Assembly (NCBI GenBank): GCA_033675545.1
Contig: JAWDGP010006429.1
Location: 186,001-250,000 of the forward strand
Direction: 5' to 3'
Length of the DNA: 64,000 bases
DNA from: Elysia crispata
Lineage: Eukaryota > Mollusca > Gastropoda > Plakobranchidae
In this document: piece after piece, positions 1 to 12,300 of the stretch
How the letters are laid out: every line of letters starts with the position of its first letter
How positions within the stretch are numbered: the stretch's first letter is position 1
Translations under genes and position numbers: made by a program
Notes under the pieces: model-generated
The model's database searches: none
What the model saw: only the letters and a program-made list of their open reading frames with translations
Told to the model about the DNA's origin: nothing

Positions 1-349
1 CTGAGGATGTGACAAAATAGCTTCACTCACTTGATGAAAATTTCCTTAGAGGTTGCATATATTCCCTAGTGCTACTAATCGCAAAAATGCTGCACTGCGT
101 GTATGTAAAAAAGTAGACTATTTGTATGAGTACCTTTTATCCAAATTTTATCAAAACAGGCTAACGGCTATTTAATTTAGAACTATTTTCACCTTCTTTT
201 TTGGGAAAGCCCTTGTACATTGAAGATGTAGTATAGAAAAGCATTATAAATTAAATTTCATACCTCATTAGCACTAAAGCAGGAAATCAAATTTAAAAAA
301 AATCAACATCAATTTACACTCTCTGTTCCACATGTATGACAAATGGAAT
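1..349. other. 3' flank of the WHAMM/JMY-like gene
   Basis: AT-rich sequence after the stop codon (minus strand). It probably holds the 3' UTR. No AATAAA is seen on the minus strand; an ATTAAA variant is at about 172-177. No other gene is visible. Confidence 0.5.
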
Positions 350-3300
350 TCAATCATCCTCAAAGTCATCATTCTCACTGCCATACTCATCATCAGACTC
401 AGGAGAGGTTCCTCGCACTCCACGACAGATTTTATTTAGTAGAGTATTGTGAAGCTGGCTTCTAACATCCATGTTGTAAACAGAGGAGGAGGTGGAAGAA
501 ACCATGGGATCAACCTGATTTCCGTCTCCTGAGGGTGTCTCATTCACAACTTTTCGTAATGTCACACCTGAACGTATCATACTGAAGATGTCCTCTAGAG
601 GATCTAAGGACAGCAATTAAACATATAGAATAAGATGCATAATAATGAGAAGAGGTCTGCTATTTTAAGAAATCTTTAAATTTTTCTGTCATTCATAGGT
701 GAAAAAGATAAAGTTCATAATAAATGTCAGAACTACATTCTTGTACAATTTTTATATTATATATTGTCTCTTCTATATCTAGATCCACATGGATATTAAA
801 ATCACTACCATTCACACTATCACACTATTTTGTTGCGTCAGGAGCTTTAAATTTGTGTGGTTTTTATTATTTAAGAGAGTATAATTAAAGAGAAAGCCTG
901 ACTTTATACTGAAGGAAAAATACTTTCCAAAGGTCACTTGCTTCTCAAAAGATCTTAACCACTCTTTATTACTATATAGGCTGGTCTCATTACCTGTCCG
1001 TTCTGCCAAAGGAGGTCTGTCTTGTCTAGCTGAAGCAGGTCTGAGTTTTGAACGTGATGCCAAAATACTACCCAGGTCAATAGGGCCTGGTCCTCCACTT
1101 GAATCTTTGCTTGAAGTTACATGATCAACTTTCTTCAGTATGTTTTGACCTTGGCTGAGCTCAGCTAAAAGATTTCCTGGTCTTGGCTGGCTAGACTTTG
1201 AGAGTGGTTGAGGAGGAGATACCAATGATGGTGGTGGAGGAGGGAGTGGGGGTGGAGGTGGTGGTGGTGGTGGGGGAGGGGGAGGAGGTGGAGGGGGTGG
1301 AGGTGGTGGTGAAGAAGGAACAGAGGATTCCACCAAATCTGTCTTTTTATCTGCAGAATGATTCTCACCTGGAAAAGTCTGTTTATCATTCACAAAAATA
1401 GTCACTGGTATATCTTCAGGATTTTTTGAGGAATCCTCAGCTGTTGCTTGTTTTGAATGAATTTTAGATTTTCTGGGTATATTTCGCTGAGATTGATTTC
1501 CCTTAGTAACCGCTTTTGGTTTAATGTTGGCTGGCTTTGAATGCCCACCAACTTTTTCACTGGGCTTCTGATATCTTGGTGGTTTGATTGTCTTTGGAGC
1601 TGTATATTTCTGTGTGAAATAAAAAAATGGCATATAATTTCAATAAATAATGGAAATTTTTTATGGCACAATAAATATGATAACTAACACCTGATGAATG
1701 AAAATGACAATAAAACTGCATCACAATGAATTAAGACAAGCATGGCTGGTTCTGAGCATTGAACTGTCACTTGTTTGCCTGCTCATTGAACATAATGAAC
1801 TCCTACAAAAAAGATTATTGTCTCTCAAAAAGATCAGCACACACTGTTTGCTACAGTAATAAATCTTAAATGATTCCATAAGCTTCCTTCCTTGAAATTG
1901 TTGTATGTGGAGTCTTCTTACAGAAAACACTTTTGAAAGAGCAGTTTACAGTTAAGTTCACTTAAAATTTGGTTCTATCATGAAAAGGAGATGGCTTCAT
2001 ATGATCTCAAATCAAAATTACTAAAACCCACAAAAAGTGAAAATTGCATGAAATGTTCACAGAATACAAAAGAAAAAGTACTACCATGAATTTTTTCTAG
2101 CTCTTTTTTTGTCTTCCTTGCAACGTTAGCTGTGGCATATTTGTAGGCCAGCTACTCTGGCAGATTTAGCTGTCAGAATCAACCTTAAGTAGCGCCTTTC
2201 AACTTTTGGTTAAGAAAAGTACTGCAGGCAGAATAAATTTCAAGGGAAAATTTTGAAGCAATGCTCTTTGGCTTGTTGGCTTTTCCCATATTGACAGTTG
2301 GATGTCCTTTTATCCTAAGTTTACAGAAAATTAATTTTTTTCGTCCTTTATCACCAGTTCTGGGTCTGGATATTTAGTTTTATTTACTCTAAATATAAAA
2401 TGATTGGGGTCTTGTTTCCTAAATTTCTCATGGCTATTACAAAAAGAAACCTTTTAACATAAAATGAGTTGGGAATGCCAGATCGTATTGTTTGGAGGTA
2501 ACTCTATCTTCAATCCGCTATTTGAAATACAAAAAAGTACATAAACTATGGCAAATTGGATATCCTCATAAAGCTTGAAATTGTATGGAAGTAAACAAGG
2601 CTCATGAAAATGTACAGTCCAAAGAACATAAAGAAAAGAAGGATGATTGAGTTGAATAGGAATATTGATAGAAAATATGGTACATGAACTTGACTTTTAT
2701 AATCCAAACATGACTGGGTCTAGCCTAAGAAATATGCATATTTAAAGCTTGACACAAAGGCGACTATTTCACAAAAATTAAAAATATTTAAATAGTGGCA
2801 TTTAAGACTAAAATGAAAGTTATATGACAGAAAACAATGTGTTTTCCACTAACTATTAATTCAGATTAAATTTTGTAAAGTCATATCTGCTGTATGTTAT
2901 TCTCTCAGATAGGTTGATAAATGTTTATGTAAAGAATAAATCACAAAGTAAGACACATTACCACTTTGTATTCTTTTAATCGCTCTATAGTTTTCTTTCT
3001 CTCTTCAAAGATAAAGCTTGATTTTTCGTTTTCCTCTTCTTTCAGTCGCTCACGTTTCTAATAAAGGAAAAAAAAAAAAACGTCTTTTGAGATTACAAAC
3101 ATCTCTCAATAAAAATATTTATTTCAGAACATCAGAACATATGATTGAAAGAACTATATAAGGAAAAAATACTTTCTTCATTTGATAGTTGAGAAAAAAA
3201 AAACACCTTTTTTGTCTCCTTATGATTTCATATTAAATATTTTATGCAAGACAATATTTGTTTATCGAGTCACACAAGGGGAAAGAATAGACTTCAAAAA

Positions 3301-6300
3301 CTGAAGGAAAATTTTGATGAAAAATTTTTTCAGACACAAAAAAATGAGAAGAGAATAGTAAGAAATTGAAAATGGAAAGATTATATAAAAAAAATACATT
3401 TAAAGCCCCATCAAAGGTACATCTGTGGATTAACAGAGGGCCTTCGTATGTAGCCCATTTTCAGAGCTAAAACAAATTTTCAAAGAAAGGTTAGCTTTGA
3501 GCATTTCCTCTTTAGAAGAGTGAATAATAATTCTTGTAAATTAATGTAAAAATCAAAGAAACTCTCAAGCCGCTGAACCCAAGCAAGAAAATAACAGATT
3601 TTGCTAGTTTCATATTTAAAGAAAAAAATGAGGAGAGAAGAATGTTAATAAAATATTCACATATTTCTTACGCAAACTTTTTAGTAACAAAAAATACATT
3701 TGTGGTTCACTTTTGGATGCTTTCCTAGGTAAAATATAATTATTACAAAAAAATAATTACCATTTGAATCTGATGATGTCTCTGGATTCTAAGTTCTTCT
3801 TCCTCTTCTCGTTTTTGTTGTGACTTTAGTTCCTTGACCAGTTCTTTCTGATGTGAAAAGTACCATGTTATGAAAACAATTGATATGTGATCACTGCGAC
3901 AATTCCAAATAATATATAACAGAGTCACAGCAACTTTGACACTTCAACTTCAAATTTATGATCCATTTTTAAGACGCATTAACTTGGGTTTATTTTTTTA
4001 CATGTGTGATTTTTATCACTCTTTTGTAAAATTTCTGATGATTTAAATTGTATTTCATGCTTACAAAGAACAGTGGATTCCTCAAATTCATTGGTGAATT
4101 TTGATATGTCGAAGAAGCTGTGTGAACAAATCTATTTTTAGCACTCGGCCCTTGCATTTGCGTTTTCGGGAATATTTTGAAGTATGTTAACAATCTATAG
4201 AGGCTTCTTGTTTTCTTGGCAACTTCCATAGAATTCTGAGCATTACAGGCATACCCGATTTGCCGCATTTTCCTTACTTTTAATACTTCATATAAAGGAT
4301 GGAAGACAGATACTTGCGAACAACCCGCTCTGTCATTCCCAACCTGTTTTATATAAAAACTTGTCTCCAAACCCCAGCCTAATCTAGATCTAGATCTACA
4401 TTAAGATCTCAGTCACAAATTTTTTCTAGCTAGGTATACATTCAGTCTAAACTTGACGTTCAAATGCTTGTTGCTAAATAATCTTTAACCCATACACGGG
4501 CTGTCTGTCAAGGCAGAGCTAGACCTAATCCCACCTGAGGACCCGACAATGGTTTGAACCTGAGGCTCACTACATAAGTCCAACATTATACCCAATACCT
4601 ATTGAGCTATCTGGTGTCATAACCTTCAATAAAGAGATCTTGCCTGCCAACTTTTTTTCACACCTATGTACTGATTGATTAAGCAAGACCCAGACAGATT
4701 TAACTGTCATCATTACCCATGTCTTGTGCACGTGGAAAAGGCAAATCTTTGTTACAATTGGCCCCTTTCAAGTCTACCTGTCCACAAATTGTTTCTACAC
4801 AGTAAAAGGCAGGGGTAAGGCCTGAAGAATAACAAAAATTTTGTAGAGCACATGATTGAAATTTAAGATCTGTGAATGAGATGAAGGTGACAGTCTGTCA
4901 AATTTCTTAACGAAACATTTTGGGCTGATGATTCAAAGAAAACGTGTTATAACTTCGAACTAGTTCGACAAAAACGTAGAAAAAAGAAGAGAATAAAGAG
5001 AGAATCAGAAGGGGAAACTGGATGAGTTTGAGGAATTCATGATTTTGAAGGATGCATGTACGACCTTATTGTGTTCTTCTGTATGTGATTTAAGTAGACT
5101 ACACTCTGTATCTTTTGAATTGCGATAACTTGAACTTAAATTTGAAAATTATATTACCATATTTTTACAACTTAGTTTTCAACATTTTATTTTTGTCATG
5201 AGCAGTTTTCCCAAATCACACAAAGTACACAGAGACATATCAACATAAATAAAAACAGAAAGTTTTCCTTCATTTGGTTAGCTTTTATCGGTAGGAAATG
5301 ATAGAAAAGAAATGAATTAAAAAATTAAAATCATTCTACACTGATGAGGATGTAATTTTATTTCCTGAAGTGAGGTATCATTCAGTTCACTATGAAAAAC
5401 TGGCAATACAAAGATGGAGAAATTGAAGAAATAGAGGGAGTTTGGCAAAAAGAAAGAAACATTGTGGGATGAGAATAGAGTAGAGTCTCAAGGGCTTGAT
5501 ATTGTATGTCTTTGCTGTGAACAGTAATGTGAGTGAAATTGATACTCACAAGATTGAGCAAAGCACACAAAAGCAAAGTCTAAGCTGGCATTCCAGCAAT
5601 AAAAGTTCTACTGTAGGGAAAGAGGAAGAGTACCAAGAAGTTAAATTAATCCCCATATTTTAACTCACCCAGCACTGGGTTCTATCTGTATAAATATTCT
5701 GAGCCACTGGCTATTTTTAGTTTTTTTAAAAAAGATCATATTCCAAAAAGTTATCAATGCAAAAACTTAAAATTTTATGTGTAGGTAGATTCTTATCTAA
5801 TCTGCGTTGCACACACGTTTGACATACAAGTTATAAATGGTTTATTTTTTTATGAATTTCCTAGTGACACATCAATTTCGTAAAAAGAAGAAAATTCTTT
5901 TACAGTAACAATGCTGATAGACATTATTATATTAGATGAAAAAAAAGAAAAGAAGAGAAAAACTACATATTTGAACTTGTCAAATATAACTGACAGACAA
6001 AAATGGGAGACCTTGGAGAATCCATTCATTAATTTTTACACATTCAATGCCACATCTAGATCTAGTGTAGAAATCTAGATCTAGATCTAGTTCCAGTTTA
6101 GATCTAATTTTTTTCAACAGCCTAACAAAGTTTCTTTAGATCTAAATAAGCAAAGTAATAGAAATGAAAATATAGAGTTGTTTCCCTTCCCTATAAACTA
6201 GATTTGGATTACTAAATGTTGGTTTGGAGAATAAAATAGACATTCAAAGCTGAAACCGAGCATTCTCTGTTTTCGTATACAACGGAAGTAATAGGGCAGC

Positions 6301-9300
6301 CGAGTAAACTGGGTATTCGTGCTGAGCGAGTTAAAAGAGAGGGAAAAAAATTCCTTAATATATAGCTTACTGTAATGCAATTTATATTTCTGTGCTGAAG
6401 CCAATTGAATTGCAATAGCCTTACTGCTGGTGAAATGCCTGATTATTGTGTTTGGCAAATGACCATCAAATTCTTTAGCTGAAAACAACAGTTGGGAACA
6501 AATATATAAATTATTGGCATGGCATAAAAACCTGGGGCTCAAACCTGCTTATTTCTTATTTTAGACTGATGCTGTGTCAATTTAATCCTTTCTTGTTTCA
6601 ATTTGGAAAGCTCCTCATCACTCTTCATGACATCTTCTGTCTCTTCTTCTTCTTCCTCTGACAGCTCTGCAACATCTTCCACAGCATCATGAAACTCTAT
6701 CTGCTGATCAGAAGCTTCTGTTTATACACAAAAAAGAAAATGAGAAAGTATCAAGTGTTAAAAATTCATCTAAAACAGATTGTATGACACAGCTTTTACA
6801 TGTAGGCTTACCTGCAAGTAAGTCAAACTGCACACTTGACAAAAAGCTCATGTTATACCTCTCAATAAAAGCAATTAAAAAAATAATAAAGATAATAATC
6901 AAAAACAAGGTAAATGCAAACAACCACAAAAAATGTATGTGATATTGTGGACGATGTAAAAAGAAACGACGGCAATATGACTAAAATTTTATTACAACCT
7001 TTTTTTTTTATGGTAGGACACAATAATTTGCCAGTTAATATATACATCTAACTGCCCATTTAACAATTATGCTCATAAAGTAAAAAAAAAAGATTGGACT
7101 GAAATAATTTTTATATCATCAGGTCTTGGATTTTACTTCCACACTCCACTAGTAAAAAGAAGAAATGAATATACTGAAAAATTTATTGCACATCGTACAT
7201 AGCATTACAGAAAGAGGAGAAAAAGAAGAGAGGAAAAGGGGTGAAAGAGAAAGAAAAAAAAAGGAAAGAAGAAAAAGAAGAAGAAGGAGGAGGAGGAGGA
7301 GGCTGGGCAAGGAGATGTTACAGGTGAAAAAGAGATGTCAGTAAGAAAAAATAATTCAAGCCAATAAAAAATCCACCCTTTTGAAAATCATGGTCTCAAA
7401 TAGGTTCCCCAAAAATTAAAATTAAGTACAATTTATTTTGCTTCTTTAATAACTTATAAATTAACTAACAGTAAAAAAAACTGGACATTTGAATTTGAAA
7501 AGAATAATGATGCAAACAAGTGAACAAGCAACTTAATGACAATCCTCAGATTTTTAAAAAATCAAAATGTCTATTATTTTATAATTTATATAATAAAAAG
7601 GCTACAATCTAAATATAAAGACAAGCAACCTATTTTTGTGTTATTAACATTTTAAACAATAGCACACATCTATACATGAATCAACTCTGTGTATCAACAC
7701 CATAGTTTGCCTTAAACAAAAGCCCAAAAAGTAGATCCCCATGTAAATAAGAATAACATACTATTTGTTCTTGAAACACACAATCTTAAAGATCAATGAT
7801 TTGTGTGAAATTTTAACTAGGAACTTGCTTAAATATGCTGAAAATCTCTTTTATTTGGCTTCGAGTGAAATGAAACCAAATACAAAGATTTCAGCTTGTA
7901 AAATGTGCACTTATTAATATTTTTTTTGGTCATGGGCCTGTCTATATTAGGGTAAGCTCATCAAAACTGTGAAGATAGCTATATACACCACAAAATGAAA
8001 AAAAAAAAAAGATGTGAAAAAACTTGAAAAAACAAGAGTGACGAAAGGAATCTGTATATATAAACGCAGACCAACAGAATTCTTTAATACTGAAGGTTTC
8101 AACTTACCACTGAGTTCTCTCTTTCTGATGTCTATTTGAGTATTAAGAAGCCACTTCTTCTCTGACAAGATGTCTAGTTCTATGCCGAATATTTTCTCTT
8201 GAAGTTTCTCTTTTTCATAAACTAATGCTTTTATTTCTGGGCTTTGACTTTGTCCAACATGTTCATCAGGGATCTGGCAAAAGAAACAAACACACAAAGA
8301 AAACATGGACTTGATGCATTTTAAAAATTATGATCCTATATTCATGTATTTATGCTATAGATTTGATTGATAGATTGCATACATTTAGATGTCTAATCAA
8401 CCATAGGAGTCTAGGAGGTGCTCTCAGAGTGTAAAACTTATCTAATAACTGCTTGGTTCAAAATATCGAATGTTAAATTTTAAAGCAAATAGGAGTGATA
8501 CTATCCAATCAAATGGATGAAATATATCAGAATGAAATAATATTATTCTTATTCCTAAACATCCAATTTAAGGGACAATAAAAAGAACTTCAAGCATCAT
8601 GCTGCTTTGATAACAAAACTATACCATATAAAAATTAGACCCATTGTAATTCAGTCAAATACATGAATATAAAAACAGTTTTGCTATGAAATAGAATGAA
8701 GATTAATTGGAGGTTCATTTAAAAAAATTCACAGCAGTGATATTAAATAAGAGTTTCTTTTTGTTAAATGAATTTCATTGTACAAGGGTTCAACATTCCA
8801 AACAAAAATGAAATGGAAAAAAAAAATGACAAATCTCATACAGAATAATAAAAAAATAATAATAACAAATATTGCAAACCGTCATGACTAATGTGCCGAA
8901 CCATATTGCTTTAATGCGTCATTTTTCTATATTAATAGTGCCTTCATAGAAGGATCGAATGAGAGGAACTGTCCATAGCATAAGCTCAGCCCTTTGTTTC
9001 ATTTCCTTTAAAATGTCTTGCAAAGCCGTTGGTTTTTTGATGAACTATCACAAGAAAAGGCAAGGGTCTCAAAAGTACTTTTTCTATTTCAATAGTAGAT
9101 GAACAAGACTCAGCTAAAACCCATCTCAGTCAAGATCTACATATAAATCAAGCTTTGCATACGTTTCGCTCCTCTGAAAAAAAACATCTCACAACTAGAC
9201 ACATGATTCTCTAAATTTGGCTCTACTTCATCTCACAATAGACTTACTCAAGCAAGTGGATAAAATCTAGGTCTAGAAAACCAAAATGTAGAGGCATTAA

Positions 9301-12300
9301 TTTTTGGCATTGTTTAATCTTTCAGAATAATAGAGCAAGTCCATCAAATATTTACGTTTTAATTTTTGTAGGGCAAAAATAAGAGTATGGGGAAAAAACT
9401 AAGGAGAAAACATTTTACAGTCCAGTTTACAGTGAATTAACTTCTAGGGCTATTACAAAAATAGCAAATAAAAATTGTCTTGCAGTAATCAAAATCATTA
9501 CTATGGATACTTGTAACTAGAACTCAAAATATTATTTGAAATTCTTTTTCAAGGATACAAATTCATCCAATCATCAAAGGAGAAATTTTACAAACCTGCA
9601 TGATTAATTTATCTTTTTTCTGCCTCATCTGTTTTCTTTTACTTTGAAGCAATTGAACTCTAGCAGCGTGCAGTTCTTGGTGCAAACTGAGAGAAGAAAG
9701 TGAGAAAAAATGCATATTCCTCACAGGTAAGATCCACTTTCAGAGACATGCAAAAAAAAAAAAAAAAGAAAGAAGAGGGAGAAAAATAAATATATGTGAA
9801 TGCACGTCTTTTAACAGCCTTGCCAACATAAAAAATTAATGAACAAATGTGAAAGGCTCATGAATCATATAAATATATGAGATCCCCCCAATGCCTCAGG
9901 CTGTCAAAATCCTTAACAAACAAACATGAACACATTTACCGAAGCTCCCTTTCTCCAGCTATCAGATCAAATGCTGATGGCCCGTATCGATTTCTGTCTA
10001 TGTCGAGTTGTTCAATGATGTCTGTCAAAATATATTATAAAAAATACTTTGAATATCCATTAATAGATAAAGGTAACTAAAGAAGCATCAAAGCATAATA
10101 AGACAGTTAACGGTAAGGAATGTCTCCAGATTATCTTATAGTTCCACAAGGACATGGATAAATCAAAGCATCAGTGGCTTTCACATGTATCTTTAAAAAA
10201 CAAGAAAAAATCATAGTCGCACAGAACTTTCCTTCTACATTACCTATACTTTTGAAATAACATTGCCTCACCCTTGTATTACATACTCAAACAAAAATGA
10301 GATCACATAGAGGCTCCTTTTTACACGCTCAAAAAAAGTTGCACGAGAAATGATTTTCTTTCTCCCTCTTAACAGAACCAAAGATTTATTAAAATCTTTT
10401 CAGTTTATGACCTTTGTTCTTTTACTTAAAGCGCAGTCACTTCATTTTTGCTTTCAGTGATACAGTGCATTTATCATTTTGGCAGATAACTTATCCTAAT
10501 GTAATGTACACATGTTTGGTGTTAGATAATTAACATCCTAACAACATACAGTATATATTGCTCACTTTCATAGATAGACACAACATATGACTGGTGCTCT
10601 ATGTAAAGTCTGTATGTTACTTCATTGGTTTGGATAAGCAGGCAAGCCCAGTAGAGATGCTGCTCTTCATTCTCCTTCTGTATACGCTCTCCAACATCAG
10701 CACTCTTTATCTGTTCACTATAGTACTGAATTTTTTTTGTTGCCAAGCAGCGACTATCCAGATACGGCTGGGAAATGAAGTGTATGATCAAGATTACTTA
10801 ATTGAACTCATGTCATTCAAGAAATCTTGAAGCAATGCACAATTCAAAAAATGAAAACAATTTTAGACAAACAACTGTCTCTCATGATAATAAAAAGTTG
10901 ATTTTATGGCTAAAAATTTAAACTCAAGCTTTCAATCCTTGCCATAAATTAGGGACTGAATAAAAAAACTCTTACTTGCAGTTCATAATTATAAAACTCG
11001 ACCAAGGCTGTCCGTAACTTTAGTATCGCCTCATCTTGGCGTTTGTAGACGTCCTCCAAATCTTTCATCACAGTGCTGTTTTCTCTCTCAAATGCAATAT
11101 TCTTTAAAACTTCTTCAGAAAAGGCTATTTTCTGATGAAAATAAGGGCACACAGATGAACATTAATAATCATTAACATAAATCTACTTTCATGGTGTTAC
11201 CCAAGAGAGCACAAAGCCCTACACATTCAGGTATTTTTTGCAAACCCAATTTTACAGATAAAACTTAATTCACCTTCTGTATCTGTAATATCTATCTTTA
11301 CTAAAAATCTAATCATGCAAAAGAAGATAAAGCACTCAGGATAGATTAAGATGCATCAATTTTCAGTTGATTTTAAAACAAGTGCTAACAGCAAATGACT
11401 TTTTGCAAAAGCCATCGACACCGATTAAAATAGCAACTTGGTTATTATCATGAAAGTAAAACAATTTATTGACTTAATGGAAAACCCACATTTGGTGGTG
11501 AAAGTTGAAAAACACACACACACAAACAATAATTACACACATACATCGTATATATATAGTTTGAAGATGAGTTGAAATAATTGATAAGAGTGTTCAACTG
11601 TGGGAGAATTTCATAGATATAGAAGATCTTACCTTAAATTCTCTTCATACGACACTGGTGTTTCGAGCGGAGGACAAAGGTCCTCTTACACCAGTGTCCT
11701 ATGAAAAGAATTTAAGGTAAGATCTTCCATAAGAAGAATTTATTCTCAGAGAAGATATATATATATCTTCTCTGAGAATAAATTCTTCTTATGGCTGACT
11801 AAAAAGATAAGTCCTCAATTTTGATTTAAAGAATGATGTCACTCAAGTTTTTTTGGTTAATGATGGAAGATGATTCCATTCCCATTTGCTATTAAAAGTA
11901 CATGCATGTCATATTGCTGGGCCACATTTTTTTTATGCCAATATCCCTTAAATTAGACTTAGACATATATAAAACATTTTATTGCTTCTCACTTTGGGAT
12001 GGGACAGAATATTAAAAATTTAATGCTTACAAAACACCTTCATGATTAAAATTATCAGCAATGTAAGTTGAAAGCAAGACTGAATGAAAAAAAAAATCCA
12101 CAAAGATTAAATTAAATCTAACCCATATCACTTAAATTCATTGATAAATATCTATCTTTTCAAAAAGTTAATATGTTACTGAAAAAAAAAGATAGATTAA
12201 AAAAAAGAAAGGAGTATCATATTATGGCATAAAATCACCAAGCCAATACAGCTGACAAGATAGTTATTAAATTTACTAACTTACCATGCAATGCCTTGAA

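Noticed and set aside
812..993. Read-through of WHAMM/JMY exon 11 past 994
   Set aside because: A GTAATG donor at 993/988 gives phase 1, which exactly fits the next exon and restores the WH2 motif; the extension is intron sequence.
1198..1401. Plus-strand Gly/Val-rich open frame
   Set aside because: Antisense shadow of the proline-rich tract of the WHAMM/JMY-like gene.
3990..4370. 126-codon minus-strand open frame
   Set aside because: Lies in dispersed repeat A, inside an intron, with no recognisable domain.
10738..10767. Alternative acceptor ATTCAG inside WHAMM/JMY exon 4
   Set aside because: Preceded by an A-run and no pyrimidine tract; the upstream CATTTCCCAG site has a proper tract and keeps phase.
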